Assembly: GCF_024347535.1 (NCBI RefSeq)
Contig: NZ_AP025497.1
Location: 1,798,001-1,862,000 of the forward strand
DNA length: 64,000 bases
From: Vibrio kanaloae
GTDB taxonomy: Bacteria; Pseudomonadota; Gammaproteobacteria; Enterobacterales; Vibrionaceae
Direction: 5' to 3'
Below are positions 37,121-47,921 of this stretch, piece by piece. The position numbers and the translations under genes were made by a program. The number at the start of each line of letters is the position of its first letter. Within the stretch, counting starts at the first letter, position 1. The notes beneath the pieces are model-generated. The model did no database searches. It was not told the DNA's origin and saw only the letters and a list, made by a program, of their open reading frames with translations.

Positions 37121-39499
37121 CTATTTTATATCGATAATACGGCTCGCTTTTTTATATTGAATACGCCATCCTGACCATGTTGGTAGTTCCCAACGTTTTG
37201 GCGATAACTTGCGACCACCCGATTGATAATGCACGTAAATCAGCTTTCTTCCGGGGAAGTATTCAACATCAAGCTGCAAATCAGCAAGGCTCAAAGAAAA
37301 CGGATATTTTTCTGAAAACTCTGAATAAAGCCAAGTTGGGATGCCTTCAAAGGGAATATCTGACTGTTCGAACATTTCTAGCTCGCTAATGTCAGTAACC
37401 CCTAAGACTTCAAGTTGCTCTATAAACCATCCCTCAAAACTCAATTGCTCAATCTCTGGGGTATTGTGTATTTTCTCATCGAGCCCAAGTCTCACGTACA
37501 ACTGCCAATGCTTGATCTCTTGAGTGCGAAGTTCTGCAAAACCGGGAAGCTGAGCACCGCTGACTACGAGGTCTACGATAGGCTTCAATGACAATTGACC
37601 TTCAGCCGCCACGAGTTTAGTCATAATAGGGCGGCCGGCATAGAGCAACGCGACCTCGGTAAAAACGCCATCATCATTCACAACGGTTTCACCTTGCCCC
37701 CACTCTCCTAGTTCAGCATCAATGATAAGCTCAAGAGGAATTGGGGCCGTGACCGTCGCTAGGGTCAGTGTTTGCTTAACGCCTCTTCCCGGCAAGCTGT
37801 GGGTATCAAGCACCAACATAGCTTGTGCATTATCAGGGAAACGACTCTGACGACCGAGTACCACCTCTAACATGCCATTAGCAAAGGCTTCTTTTCTTTT
37901 AAGTCGGCGTACAAACACCAGTTCAGGATGCAGATTTACAATGGTCTTGAGCAGTTCAATACGTTGGAAACGTGACGCGACTTCTAACTGAGGAAGTTCA
38001 AACACCTCACGCATTTGCTTTGCCAGTCCTTGTGCTTCATTCAGTGCCTGTTGATCGATTTCTAAATGCGGATAATCGCGACCACGAACGATCTGAATTA
38101 ACAGGCTTAGATCGCACCCTTCTTTCTCTTGCTGAGCGAGCGCTTCCAAATGTTCTGCATTGGTTGGTAACTGATACAAGCGAGCCGGAACGGACAGCGC
38201 CGCCGTGAGATCCACCATGGCTTCTTTAAGTGCTTTGGTTTTAATTCGCGTGACAATATCGGCATACAAAGCATCAATCGGCAGCGGGTAGAGCTTTTTG
38301 CCGTGCTCAGTGATTTGATGGTCGGTATTAATCGCTTCCATCATCAACAAGGTTTGTGTTGCGCTGTTTAACGACTTCTCGGGGATTGGATCAAGAAAAG
38401 ATAAGCTCTCGATCGAGTTGCCACAACATGCCGCGGCCAACATAGGTTCGGTTAATTCTTCGCGTTGCAATTCGGGCGGTGTCACTAACTCCAACGCTGC
38501 ATGCTCACCATACAGACGCACACAAACACCATCCATCACCCTGCCCGCACGGCCAGCTCGTTGTTTGGCACTGGCTCGTGATATGGATTTAAGCATCAGT
38601 GTGGTTCTGCCATTACGCTGAACGGTGCGCCTTTCTAATCCCGAATCGATCACCACACCAATGTCAGGAATGGTTAATGACGTTTCTGCAACGTTGGTCG
38701 CAAGAATGACCTTTCTCAGGGTATTTCCTTCAACATTGATATTACGACCCGATAACGCTGAATCTCGCTCTTTATCACTGACCGACGCATGCAATTTAAC
38801 AACTTGGATATCTGGATTTTTCGCTAAGGCTTGTTCGCATTGCACGATCTCTTTTTTACCCGGCAGAAAAACCAACATATCGCCAGAAGAAGCGATCAGC
38901 TGATGATTCACTTCTTCCGCAATACGCTGCTCTAGATGTCGAATATCAGGCAGTGTTCTGGATTCGTTCGCTCGGTGCTCTATCTCAACTTGATAAGTTC
39001 GCCCTTCACAGTTTATGCGATTCGCATCCAAATAATGAGCAAGGCGTTCCCCCTCAATGGTTGCTGATGTGATCACCAAACGATGACTCGCTTTTTGTTT
39101 CAGAATCGCCACCAGCAGATCAATGTCCCAACGTCTCTCGTGAAATTCATCCACCACGATCACATCAAAGTTAGCCAATCCATCTTCTGATAACCAACGC
39201 AGCGCGATACCGGGCGTCACAAAAACGACGCTAGTTTGCTCGTTGTATTCCGACTCAAGCTTAATCGCATAGCCCACTTTGCTACCCAACTTCTCGCCCG
39301 ATTGTTGCGCTAAATATTTAGCGAGTGACGTACAAGCGATTCGTCTTGGTTCAACAACCAACACTCGCCCATGCGCTGATGCCCAAACTGGTAAGCGTGT
39401 TGATTTACCCGACCCGGTTTCAGCTTCGACAACAAGGTGAGAATTAGAGATCTGTTCATGGAAAGTCTTTTGATAAGAATCGATAGGCAGTGATGACAT
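37121..39499 (-). CDS. HrpA/HrpB-like DEAH-box ATP-dependent helicase
   Basis: The 792-residue protein has superfamily 2 motifs in order: Walker A AETGSGKST (about residues 26-34), EPRRIA, DEFHER (the DExH box), SATIEG, LPGKKEI, TNVAETSLTIPDI and QRAGRAGR. The middle and C-terminal half follow the HrpB layout (helicase-associated helical bundle), but the last 130 residues do not look like the standard HrpB C-terminal domain. It is therefore a diverged HrpB relative, probably acting on RNA. It stands alone, divergent from maeA. Confidence 0.85.
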   Translation of the reverse strand: MSSLPIDSYQKTFHEQISNSHLVVEAETGSGKSTRLPVWASAHGRVLVVEPRRIACTSLAKYLAQQSGEKLGSKVGYAIKLESEYNEQTSVVFVTPGIALRWLSEDGLANFDVIVVDEFHERRWDIDLLVAILKQKASHRLVITSATIEGERLAHYLDANRINCEGRTYQVEIEHRANESRTLPDIRHLEQRIAEEVNHQLIASSGDMLVFLPGKKEIVQCEQALAKNPDIQVVKLHASVSDKERDSALSGRNINVEGNTLRKVILATNVAETSLTIPDIGVVIDSGLERRTVQRNGRTTLMLKSISRASAKQRAGRAGRVMDGVCVRLYGEHAALELVTPPELQREELTEPMLAAACCGNSIESLSFLDPIPEKSLNSATQTLLMMEAINTDHQITEHGKKLYPLPIDALYADIVTRIKTKALKEAMVDLTAALSVPARLYQLPTNAEHLEALAQQEKEGCDLSLLIQIVRGRDYPHLEIDQQALNEAQGLAKQMREVFELPQLEVASRFQRIELLKTIVNLHPELVFVRRLKRKEAFANGMLEVVLGRQSRFPDNAQAMLVLDTHSLPGRGVKQTLTLATVTAPIPLELIIDAELGEWGQGETVVNDDGVFTEVALLYAGRPIMTKLVAAEGQLSLKPIVDLVVSGAQLPGFAELRTQEIKHWQLYVRLGLDEKIHNTPEIEQLSFEGWFIEQLEVLGVTDISELEMFEQSDIPFEGIPTWLYSEFSEKYPFSLSLADLQLDVEYFPGRKLIYVHYQSGGRKLSPKRWELPTWSGWRIQYKKASRIIDIK

Positions 39500-39683
39500 A
39501 CAGAAGGTAACTAATGAAAAACGGTGAGCAAAGTATAACGAATTATGACGTTAGAATTCGAAAAGTGTGGGACATAATTAAGAATATCATTTTGTTTGCT
39601 AAGATCTCGGAGAAACTATTTACAATTGAATAACTAAACCGTTATCATTTTTCAGTTACCCTTTCTCCCATATTAGGCATCCA

Positions 39684-41372
39684 ATGAACAACGATAAACG
39701 CCCTCTATATATACCTTATGCTGGTCCTGCTCTACTAAGTACTCCTCTTCTAAACAAAGGCAGCGCATTCTCAGCTCAAGAACGTAGTTCTTTCAACCTT
39801 GAAGGCTTGTTACCGGAAACAACCGAAACAATTCAAGAGCAAGTTGAACGTGCTTACAAGCAATATTGCAACTTCGAAAGCGATATGGATAAGCATATCT
39901 ACCTGCGTAATATCCAAGACACAAATGAAACGCTCTTTTATCGTTTAGTTCAAAACCACATCTCTGAAATGATGCCTATCATTTACACGCCAACAGTTGG
40001 CGCAGCATGTGAGAACTTTTCAAATATTTACCGTCGTGGTCGTGGCTTGTTTATCTCATATCCGAACCGCGATCGCATCGATGATCTACTGAATAATGCA
40101 ACCAACCACAACGTAAAAGTTATCGTGGTAACTGATGGTGAGCGTATTCTTGGTTTGGGAGACCAAGGGATCGGTGGTATGGGTATTCCAATTGGTAAAC
40201 TCGCACTTTATACAGCTTGTGGCGGCATCAGCCCAGCTTATATGCTACCAATCGTGCTTGATGTTGGTACTAACAACCCTCAACGTCTTGCAGACCCTAT
40301 GTATATGGGTTGGCGTCACCCTCGTATCACAGGGGCTGATTACGATGCATTCGTTGAAGAGTTCATCCAAGCCGTTCAACGCCGTTGGCCTGATGCATTA
40401 GTACAATTCGAAGATTTCGCTCAAAAGAATGCAATGCCATTGCTTGAGCGCTATAAAGACCGCATCTGTTGTTTCAACGATGACATCCAAGGTACAGCAG
40501 CCGTCACTGTAGGTTCTCTACTTGCAGCATGTAAAGCCGCAAACAGCAAACTTTCAGAACAGCGTATTACCTTCTTAGGTGCAGGCTCTGCCGGGTGTGG
40601 TATCGCTGAAGCGATCATCGCGCAAATGGTATCTGAAGGTATCAGTGATGCTCAAGCTCGTTCTCAAGTGTACATGGTTGATCGTTGGGGCCTGCTACAA
40701 GAAGGCATGCAAAACCTACTTGATTTCCAACAACGCTTAGTTCAAACCAATGCGAATACTAAAGGTTGGGAAAGTGATAGCTCAGGCTTCTCACTACTGG
40801 ATGTTGTTCGTCACGCAAAACCAACCGTTCTTGTTGGCGTATCTGGTGCTCCGGGTCTATTCAGTAAGGAAGTCATCCAAGAGATGAATCTACACTGTGA
40901 ACGCCCTATTGTGTTCCCACTGTCTAACCCAACTAGCCGTGTTGAAGCAACACCAAACGACATCATTCGTTGGACTGATGGAAAAGCATTGGTAGCAACG
41001 GGTAGCCCATTTGAGCCAGTAACTCATAACGGCACAACTTACCCAATTGCTCAGTGTAACAATAGCTACATCTTCCCAGGGATCGGCCTTGGGGTACTTG
41101 CTGTGAATGCGTCACGCATCACTGACGAAATGCTAATGGAATCGAGTCGTGCGCTTGCAACGTGCTCTCCACTCGCAATCAATGGTTCAGGTGCTCTACT
41201 TCCACCATTGGAAGAGATCCATACCGTATCTAAGAAGATTGCTCTCGCTGTTGGTAAAAAAGCGATTGAACAAGGTGTAGCTCTAGAGATCACCGACGAA
41301 GCACTACAACAAGCCATTGACCAACACTTCTGGCAGCCGGTTTACCGTCGCTACAAGCGCACCGCATTCTAA
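39684..41372 (+). CDS. maeA: NAD-dependent malic enzyme
   Basis: The enzyme oxidatively decarboxylates malate to pyruvate and CO2, feeding pyruvate and NADH when cells grow on dicarboxylates. The 562 residues match the E. coli MaeA (SfcA) length. Key motifs are YTPTVGAAC with the catalytic Tyr, [36 protein letters not shown] at the metal site, and [11 protein letters not shown] for NAD. A dicarboxylate carrier gene lies about 1.1 kb downstream, a plausible functional neighbour. A terminator follows at 41397. Confidence 0.96.
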   Translation: MNNDKRPLYIPYAGPALLSTPLLNKGSAFSAQERSSFNLEGLLPETTETIQEQVERAYKQYCNFESDMDKHIYLRNIQDTNETLFYRLVQNHISEMMPIIYTPTVGAACENFSNIYRRGRGLFISYPNRDRIDDLLNNATNHNVKVIVVTDGERILGLGDQGIGGMGIPIGKLALYTACGGISPAYMLPIVLDVGTNNPQRLADPMYMGWRHPRITGADYDAFVEEFIQAVQRRWPDALVQFEDFAQKNAMPLLERYKDRICCFNDDIQGTAAVTVGSLLAACKAANSKLSEQRITFLGAGSAGCGIAEAIIAQMVSEGISDAQARSQVYMVDRWGLLQEGMQNLLDFQQRLVQTNANTKGWESDSSGFSLLDVVRHAKPTVLVGVSGAPGLFSKEVIQEMNLHCERPIVFPLSNPTSRVEATPNDIIRWTDGKALVATGSPFEPVTHNGTTYPIAQCNNSYIFPGIGLGVLAVNASRITDEMLMESSRALATCSPLAINGSGALLPPLEEIHTVSKKIALAVGKKAIEQGVALEITDEALQQAIDQHFWQPVYRRYKRTAF

Positions 41373-41396
41373 TAAAAATTGTTACGCTTCTAATCA

Positions 41397-41428
41397 AAGC
41401 CTCTGTAATCACAGGGGCTTTTTCTTTA
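41397..41428 (+). terminator. Terminator after maeA
   Basis: AAGCCTCTGT pairs with ACAGGGGCTT across AATC, followed by TTTCTTTA. Confidence 0.85.
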
Positions 41429-41494
41429 CACAGTCTTGTCTTTTTAACTGATTTTTCTCATTTTTATTTGGTATTATCGAACACTAAAAATTTA

Positions 41495-42274
41495 ATGTTC
41501 AACCAAAGGGCCATACCGAGAGTGAAATTCGATTCTCACGTTTACCGTACCTACTTACTAAAAGCTTACCAAAAACTACAAGGGTTTATGTTTGGCGCCT
41601 TCCTCGTATTCTTGGTAAGCTGCGCTGCAATTATTGCTATCGATTATTGGGTTTCATGGCAAGCAGAAGATCGCATCATTTACGATATTGATGAAGTACC
41701 TGAGCGCGAAGTTGCGGTTGTCCTCGGCACCAGTAAATATTTAGGTCGAACGCTCAACGATTATTATAAATACCGAATTGAAGCCGCTATCGAGTTGTTC
41801 AATCGTGAAAAGGTGAATCAATTTTTACTGAGTGGCGATAACGCTCACCGTTCTTACAATGAACCTTGGACGATGAAACGAGACTTATTGAAAGCCGGTA
41901 TTCCTGATGAACGAATCAATCTAGATTACGCTGGATTTAGGACATTAGACTCAATTGTTCGTGCAAAAAAAATATTCGACACAGATAACTTCCTGATCAT
42001 CACTCAAAAGTTTCACTGTGAAAGAGCGCTATTTATCGCTAATTCTTATGATATACACGCAAAGTGTTTAGCGGTTTCTGGACCAACTCATCACTCGGGA
42101 ATGACCATACGCTTACGTGAAGTGTTTGCCCGCACCAAAGCGTTTCTTGACCTATACATTATTGGGACCACACCTAAATTTCTTGGCCCGAAAGAGCCAA
42201 TTCAACTAAATCCAAAACAAGAATCATCACCTATCCCTCCGCCTATTGCAGGACCAGCAGAGACTGATGTGTAG
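41495..42274 (+). CDS. SanA/YdcF-family (DUF218) membrane protein
   Basis: The protein resembles E. coli SanA, an inner-membrane protein that helps keep the envelope closed to vancomycin at high temperature. It has one N-terminal membrane helix (MFGAFLVFLVSCAAIIAIDYWV, about residues 32-53) and a DUF218 domain with AVVLGTSKYL, FLLSGDNAHRSYNEP, DYAGFRTLDSI and ITQKFHCERAL. From ATG 41495 it is 259 residues. A GTG at 41522 preceded by AAAGGG would give 250, closer to SanA (239). The C-terminal tail is proline-rich. The stop codon lies within a terminator hairpin. Confidence 0.85.
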   Translation: MFNQRAIPRVKFDSHVYRTYLLKAYQKLQGFMFGAFLVFLVSCAAIIAIDYWVSWQAEDRIIYDIDEVPEREVAVVLGTSKYLGRTLNDYYKYRIEAAIELFNREKVNQFLLSGDNAHRSYNEPWTMKRDLLKAGIPDERINLDYAGFRTLDSIVRAKKIFDTDNFLIITQKFHCERALFIANSYDIHAKCLAVSGPTHHSGMTIRLREVFARTKAFLDLYIIGTTPKFLGPKEPIQLNPKQESSPIPPPIAGPAETDV

Positions 42275-42290
42275 AAAACTACACATTTTT
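42268..42290 (+). terminator. Terminator overlapping the sanA-like stop codon
   Basis: TGTGTAG (42268-42274) and CTACACA (42279-42285) surround AAAA, followed by TTTTT. The stem includes the TAG stop codon. Confidence 0.8.
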
Positions 42291-42519
42291 AATTTGTTAC
42301 CTCACACTTCCCCACTGTTACACAAAAACACACCAACACTCCTTTATTAACTTAAGTAACATTATCCCAACAAAGCCCACCCCTACATCGAGTCAATGCA
42401 TTAGCACTGTATAGCTTGAAACAAGATAATTCGAAAACTATATACCTCGAAAAAATAAGAAGCATCGCTCTTTGGGTCAGGTGCACCAATAAAACGAGGA
42501 TAAACAAAAGGAGCGCCTT

Positions 42520-43890
42520 ATGACGGCACTTGTTACTACACTGAAACACTGGCTGTTTACACGCAACAGCATGATCTTAATTGGTAATTTCTCGCTATTT
42601 GCGTTATTGCTCAACACCTTGCCTTTCGAAGCTCAAGTGAATACAGGTCTAAGTATTCTCGTATTTGTCGCGATTTTATGGTTAACCGAAGCCATTCACG
42701 TCAGCATCACAGCTTTGCTCATTCCACTTTTGGCTGTCTTGTTTGGTGTTTTCAACACATCGGCTGCATTGTCTAACTTTTCCAACCCGATCATCTTTCT
42801 GTTTATGGGGGGGTTTGCTCTTGCGGCGGCACTCAACAAACAAGAACTAGATAAAGCGATTGCTGATAAGGTGCTTCTAATAGCAAAGGGGAAAATGTCT
42901 GTCGCCGTCTTCATGTTATTTGGCGTAAGTGCTGGGTTATCAATGTGGATCTCAAACACAGCCACCACTGCAATGATGCTTCCCCTTGTTCTTGGCATCA
43001 TGAATAAAGTTGACCAAAGTGAAGACCGCAATACGTATGTGTTCGTGCTTCTGGGTATCGCCTATTGCGCATCCATTGGTGGTATTGCAACTTTAGTCGG
43101 CAGTCCTCCAAATGCAATCGCAGCAGCGGAAGTTGGCTTGAGTTTTACTGAGTGGATGGAACTGGGTCTACCGATCTCAATGATCTTGCTTCCAATCGCG
43201 ATGGTCATCCTATATGCGATGACTAAACCTAAGCTAAACCACAAGTTTGAGTTAGACCACGCTCCTGTAGAGTGGACAAATAGTAAGAAAATCACTCTAT
43301 CTATCTTCCTCTTAACCGTTACGCTTTGGATATTTGGAAAGCCAATCAACGCAATGATTGGCGGGTTCTCTAAATTTGATAGCTTGGTTGCAATTGGTGC
43401 GATTGTACTGCTTGGTGCTTCTAGAGTTGTTGATTGGAAAGATGTCGAGAAATCAACGGATTGGGGTGTACTTATTCTGTTCGGCGGTGGTATCTGCTTA
43501 AGTAATGTTCTTAAAGAGACTGGTACCAGTGTCTTCTTAGCACACTCACTCAGTGGCTTCTTGGAAACGGCTGGCGTGCTTCTCACAATTCTTGCTGTAG
43601 TTGCTTTTGTTGTATTCCTGACTGAATTTGCGAGTAACACCGCAAGTGCCGCACTGCTTGTCCCTTTATTTGCGACTATTGCTGAAGCTCTTGGTATGTC
43701 ACCCGTTATTTTATCAGCGTTGATCGCCGTAGCTGCGTCTTGTGCCTTTATGTTACCAGTTGCAACACCGCCTAACGCAATCGTGTTTGCCTCTGGTCAT
43801 ATCAAACAAAAAGAGATGATGCGAATCGGTATGGTGTTAAACCTAGTTTGTATCTTAGTACTTACGTTGTTCGCTTGGATTTTCTGGTAA
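42520..43890 (+). CDS. DASS-family sodium/dicarboxylate symporter (VcINDY-like)
   Basis: The 456-residue protein is a close relative of Vibrio cholerae VcINDY (462), a Na-coupled succinate/C4-dicarboxylate carrier in the inner membrane. Both SNT signatures are present: [10 protein letters not shown] (about residue 145) and [10 protein letters not shown] (about 372), each with its paired proline motif, [10 protein letters not shown] and [10 protein letters not shown]. About eleven hydrophobic helices are visible. The SD GGAG lies eight bases before ATG. With malic enzyme nearby, uptake and use of malate or succinate is likely. No terminator was seen right after it. Confidence 0.92.
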   Translation: MTALVTTLKHWLFTRNSMILIGNFSLFALLLNTLPFEAQVNTGLSILVFVAILWLTEAIHVSITALLIPLLAVLFGVFNTSAALSNFSNPIIFLFMGGFALAAALNKQELDKAIADKVLLIAKGKMSVAVFMLFGVSAGLSMWISNTATTAMMLPLVLGIMNKVDQSEDRNTYVFVLLGIAYCASIGGIATLVGSPPNAIAAAEVGLSFTEWMELGLPISMILLPIAMVILYAMTKPKLNHKFELDHAPVEWTNSKKITLSIFLLTVTLWIFGKPINAMIGGFSKFDSLVAIGAIVLLGASRVVDWKDVEKSTDWGVLILFGGGICLSNVLKETGTSVFLAHSLSGFLETAGVLLTILAVVAFVVFLTEFASNTASAALLVPLFATIAEALGMSPVILSALIAVAASCAFMLPVATPPNAIVFASGHIKQKEMMRIGMVLNLVCILVLTLFAWIFW

Positions 43891-43984
43891 ACATTCAATG
43901 TTTAAAGAGTCGACCTGATAGGTCAATACTTATAGGAATGCTCTAAAAATTGGTTGCAGTTCCCCCGGCTCACCAATATAAAAA

Positions 43985-44015
43985 ATGCCACACGTTACAT
44001 ATGTACGTGTGGCTT
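43985..44015. terminator. Terminator of the GGDEF gene (minus), possibly shared with the transporter
   Basis: GCCACACGT (43987-43995) pairs with ACGTGTGGC (44005-44013); on the minus strand the stem is followed by ATTTTTTATA. Confidence 0.85.
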
Positions 44016-44041
44016 ATAAACTAACTAAAACAATTTTCAGA

Positions 44042-45337
44042 TTAGTGACTCAAGATCACCTGATTTCGCCCCGAATGTTTCGCTTGATACAAAGCCTCAT
44101 CTGCACGAGCAATCGTCTCCGACCCCTTTTCTTGCTTCATTTCCGCAACGCCAATACTGCAAGTCAGAGGATCACCATGCACCCAAAGATGCTGACTAAC
44201 CAAAAATCGGACTTTCTCAGCCTTCCTCTGTGCTTCATCAGCATCAGTATCAGGACAGAAAACGATGAATTCCTCACCGCCCCACCTCACTAGCTTATCA
44301 GTGTCACATATCGAACTGCCGACCACCATTCCGAACTCTCGTAAAACATGATCCCCCATTTGATGTCCGTATTTATCATTCACACTCTTAAAGTAGTCCA
44401 GATCGAGGTACAAGATACTCAACTTTCCGTGGCCTCGCTTAACGTGTTGAGACTGCATTTTCAGCCACTCACGAACGGCATGCCGATTTAAGGTCCCAGT
44501 CAATTCATCACGATGAGCTAATTCTGAAAACTCTAAATTCTGATCTCGAAGCGCTTGGTTAAGACTTTTAAGATGAAGGTGTCTTTTCTCCACTATCAAC
44601 ATACGCTTTCTTGAACGATGCAGTTCTGAAACTAAAAATGCCGTACCAGTACAAACCCAAATAAACAGCAGAATCATAAATAGGCTCTCTGTTGAAATAG
44701 ACGAACCTTCAAATTCAATGCTGCGTATCACGATTCGATGATGGCCGATTTTCGCTCCAGAACCCGTCGCAAACTCAACCATGTTAACGTTCGAATACTC
44801 TGGTAAGGAATGCTCAAGATCAATATTGTTATCGGAAAGCCACCATGTCATGACTTGTAGGTTGTTGATGGGAATTTCAATAACTCCACCATCCACGCCA
44901 GGCGAAAATTCCATTCCGTTGTACTTATGCGTGTACTCGTCATCAGGAACAGAGTAAGCCGGATTATAATTTCTCAAATACGTTCTTAAACGAGCACTAG
45001 AACCTTCGTCTGTATGATAATCAATATTCACTCTAAAGGTATGGTACTGGGAAAGATCAAGGCCAACGGTGATGTCTGGATTGATACGAATCGATAGGCC
45101 GCAATATGGCCAAGGGTACTCCGACACCTTCAGTTCACAATCGAGGATGTATTGCTTGTCTTCAAATGAGATTTTAGAGGTACTAACGCCCATGTGGATT
45201 TGATCACTGGTCGCGATAAATTCGTATTTTTCAGGGGTAATAGAAGTGATTAAACGATTTCCGTTCACTCGGTAATATTGCATAATCGCAAGTGTCGCAA
45301 TAACTAAAAAGATGACTATTTTATGGATCCACTTCAC
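44042..45337 (-). CDS. Membrane diguanylate cyclase (GGDEF)
   Basis: The 431-residue protein has an N-terminal membrane helix (IHKIVIFLVIATLAIMQYY), a periplasmic domain of about 200 residues, a second helix (SLFMILLFIWVCTGTAFLV) and a C-terminal GGDEF domain. The active site is GGEEF, so it should make c-di-GMP. The inhibitory site RxxD, five residues upstream of GGEEF, reads CDTD, so product inhibition may be lost. The periplasmic domain with polysaccharide-like beta strands is of unknown ligand. The gene is monocistronic and preceded by a 310-base region. Confidence 0.92.
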   Translation of the reverse strand: MKWIHKIVIFLVIATLAIMQYYRVNGNRLITSITPEKYEFIATSDQIHMGVSTSKISFEDKQYILDCELKVSEYPWPYCGLSIRINPDITVGLDLSQYHTFRVNIDYHTDEGSSARLRTYLRNYNPAYSVPDDEYTHKYNGMEFSPGVDGGVIEIPINNLQVMTWWLSDNNIDLEHSLPEYSNVNMVEFATGSGAKIGHHRIVIRSIEFEGSSISTESLFMILLFIWVCTGTAFLVSELHRSRKRMLIVEKRHLHLKSLNQALRDQNLEFSELAHRDELTGTLNRHAVREWLKMQSQHVKRGHGKLSILYLDLDYFKSVNDKYGHQMGDHVLREFGMVVGSSICDTDKLVRWGGEEFIVFCPDTDADEAQRKAEKVRFLVSQHLWVHGDPLTCSIGVAEMKQEKGSETIARADEALYQAKHSGRNQVILSH

Positions 45338-45647
45338 TTCTAAGTTTCCGGCTTACTGCTTCTAAAATATAAAACTAATGGTATAAGAATTCAGAAGACC
45401 ATTAATTTTGCGACAATTTATAACTAATAGTTCATCTACAAACGTTATATCACGCGTGAACAAAATGTCATACTATAATTTATAAATGGAATTTTTTATC
45501 AGTTACCCACCATGATAATCAAATAATCTTACGTATAAAAACGGACTCTATTTGTTATACTCAGCGCATAATCATCGTTAACCGTGGCGCCTGCTTACAG
45601 AGCGTCCGAGTCGACGAAATAATAATCAAAATACAACGAGTAATGTC
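45338..45647. other. Intergenic region between divergent GGDEF and DUF2797 genes
   Basis: 310 AT-rich bases hold the two divergent promoters. TATACT (45556-45561) is a possible -10 for DUF2797. I see no gene, repeat or hairpin of note. Confidence 0.5.
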
Positions 45648-46472
45648 ATGTCTTTATTAGCAAAAGGAACACTCAAGAAGATGAGTGCTTCGCTCGATGG
45701 TGCGGTGACCTACCGTCTACCTGTCGGTGAAGAGTTTGTGGAGCTAAACCCTCTGATTGGTAAAACCATTAATCTCACTCACACGGGTAATATTTTTTGC
45801 TGTTCGTGTGGTAAGAAAACCAAAAAAAGCTATTCTCAAGGCCACTGCTTCGTCTGCATGAAAAAGCTCGCTAGCTGTGATATGTGTATTATGAAACCAG
45901 AGACGTGCCACTATGATCAAGGAACGTGCCGTGAACCTGAATGGGGCGAAGCAAACTGCATGGTTGATCACTTCGTCTATCTTTCGAACACTTCAAGCCT
46001 TAAGGTTGGTATCACTCGTCATACTCAGATCCCCACTCGCTGGATCGATCAAGGTGCCACTCAAGGCTTACCAATCTTGAAAGTGAAAACACGTCAGATT
46101 TCTGGCCTGATCGAAGTTGAGTTAGCAAAGCACATTGCTGACAAAACCAACTGGCGCACATTGCTAAAAGGCGACGGTGACGATATGGAGTTGCTAGAAA
46201 AAGCCAAACAACTCTTGCCATTAGTTGAGGATACAATCCAAGAGATCAAAGCTAAGTTTGGTGACGATGCTATCGAGATTCTGAGCGAAAACATCACTTC
46301 ACTGAGCTACCCAGTTGAGCAGCACCCAGTGAAGATTGTGTCGCATAACTTTGATAAGAATCCTGAGGTGACAGGTGTACTTCAAGGCATTAAAGGCCAA
46401 TACCTAATCCTAGATACGGGCGTGATTAACATCCGTAAATTTGGCTCTTACGAAGTGGAAGTATCAGCTTAA
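45648..46472 (+). CDS. DUF2797 family protein, zinc-binding with GIY-YIG-like centre
   Basis: The 274-residue cytoplasmic protein has a cysteine-rich N-terminal part (CCSCGKKTKKSYSQGHCFVCMKKLASCDMC, residues 50-80, plus Cys87 and Cys93 region), likely two zinc sites. The centre HFVYLSNTSSLKVGITR followed by IPTRWIDQGAT recalls the GIY-YIG nuclease fold, with VYL and KVGITR at the two GIY and YIG strands. Whether it cuts nucleic acid is unknown. The SD is weak (ACGAG). A long hairpin terminator follows at 46600. Confidence 0.83.
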   Translation: MSLLAKGTLKKMSASLDGAVTYRLPVGEEFVELNPLIGKTINLTHTGNIFCCSCGKKTKKSYSQGHCFVCMKKLASCDMCIMKPETCHYDQGTCREPEWGEANCMVDHFVYLSNTSSLKVGITRHTQIPTRWIDQGATQGLPILKVKTRQISGLIEVELAKHIADKTNWRTLLKGDGDDMELLEKAKQLLPLVEDTIQEIKAKFGDDAIEILSENITSLSYPVEQHPVKIVSHNFDKNPEVTGVLQGIKGQYLILDTGVINIRKFGSYEVEVSA

Positions 46473-46599
46473 TCATTTGCTAACACGAGACGAAGTCTTT
46501 CTTAACTTTAGCTCTCAGTAAATTAAGTGTTGAACAACTCACAACCAGTACATGCACAGTCGGTGTGGCTATTGTTAAATCAATAAGCTCAATGAAATA

Positions 46600-46648
46600 A
46601 AAAGAGCATACTCCCTACTCAATACTATTGAGGCAAGTATGCTCTTTT
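46600..46648. terminator. Long bidirectional terminator between DUF2797 and the class V aminotransferase
   Basis: AAAAGAGCATACT (46600-46612) pairs with AGTATGCTCTTTT (46636-46648); inside lies a second stem CTCAATA/TATTGAG. Confidence 0.9.
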
Positions 46649-46685
46649 CTAATTCGATAACGGCCAAGGTATTAGTTACTTCTTG

Positions 46686-47921
46686 CTAGTTACTTCGCAA
46701 GATCCCTTCAAGCACATTGAACAGCAAGTCGATCTCTTCAATCGAGTTGTAATGCATACAACCAATACGTACCACGCCCTGCTCTTCGATACCCAACTGC
46801 TTCACCAAACCTAGCGCATAGAAGTGTCCATTCCACACACAGATATTATGCTCACCCAGCTTCTTAGCGATAAACTCTGGAGAGTGGTTATCAAAGGTGA
46901 TTGCGAACGTTGGGGTTCTTAGATTCGAATCAAACTCTGTCTTACCATAGAGTTTTGCCCCTTCCAGATCGGACAAACGTTTTAGGAAGTACTCACTAAG
47001 CTTGCTTTCATGCTTACTATACAGCGCATAACTTTGCTCTAAACGAGAACGTAATGAATCGGCTGGATCACCTAACTGCGCCAAGTAATCCACCGCCGCA
47101 ATCACACCCGCAAGGCCTTCAAAGCTTTGCGTACCTGTTTCAAAACGGCCTGGGCCAATGTTTGTCGCTGGCTCTACCTTGTAAGGCTTTAAAGTATGTA
47201 GCCATTGAGGTGAAATATAAGCAATGCCAACATGCGGGCCGAAGAATTTATAAGCTGAACATGCCAAGAAATCACAATTCAGCTGCTGAACATCGATCAA
47301 ATGATGTGGAGCGTAATGCACGGCATCGACATAAACCTGCGCACCATGCTGATGTGCAAGTTCGATAACTTTCGCCATGTCGACAATCGAGCCCGTCGTG
47401 TTCGAAGCAAACGTCACCGCGACAAGCTTGGTTTTCTCATTCAGCAGCGACTCAAAGTGCGCCATATCCAAACTGCAATCTGACTCATCCACACGAACTT
47501 GGCGAACAATAGCGCCTTTGTCGTCTGCAGCTTGCTGCCAGCTCGATACATTAGAATAATGGTCTAACGCCGTGACGATAACTTCATCGCCTTCTTGCCA
47601 ATCGCGGCTGATCGCTCGACTAAGTTGGAAGGTCAGAGATGTCATGTTCGCGCCGAACACAACATTGCCTGAAGATTCAGTGTTGAGTAGCGCTTGTACC
47701 GCTTCTCTCGCTTGCTGCATTAAGCCTGTCGTCTTTTGGCTCGAAAAATAGTGACCGCCTAGGTTTGAATTAAAGTGCCCAAGATATTCCGTCATTGATG
47801 CTAAGACATTTTCAGGAACCTGAGAGCCCCCCGGCCCATCAAAAAAGGTCACAGGCTTACCGTTATGGTATTGGCCTAGCGCGCTAAACTGCTGGCGCAC
47901 ATCGTTAAGAGTGAAGGACAT
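46686..47921 (-). CDS. Class V aminotransferase fold enzyme, cysteine desulfurase-like (VC1184 type)
   Basis: The 411-residue PLP enzyme starts at ATG 47921 (MSFTLNDVRQQF); longer in-frame starts lie inside the upstream gene. The PLP lysine is in CSAYKFFGPHVG. The fold is that of cysteine desulfurases, but at the position of their catalytic cysteine loop it reads GHFYALGL, with no cysteine, so it is unlikely to act as a desulfurase. This pattern is that of the VC1184 subfamily (TIGR01976, from memory), whose reaction is unknown. It overlaps the 2OG dioxygenase gene by 17 bases, so both are made together and may act on the same substrate. Confidence 0.85.
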   Translation of the reverse strand: MSFTLNDVRQQFSALGQYHNGKPVTFFDGPGGSQVPENVLASMTEYLGHFNSNLGGHYFSSQKTTGLMQQAREAVQALLNTESSGNVVFGANMTSLTFQLSRAISRDWQEGDEVIVTALDHYSNVSSWQQAADDKGAIVRQVRVDESDCSLDMAHFESLLNEKTKLVAVTFASNTTGSIVDMAKVIELAHQHGAQVYVDAVHYAPHHLIDVQQLNCDFLACSAYKFFGPHVGIAYISPQWLHTLKPYKVEPATNIGPGRFETGTQSFEGLAGVIAAVDYLAQLGDPADSLRSRLEQSYALYSKHESKLSEYFLKRLSDLEGAKLYGKTEFDSNLRTPTFAITFDNHSPEFIAKKLGEHNICVWNGHFYALGLVKQLGIEEQGVVRIGCMHYNSIEEIDLLFNVLEGILRSN

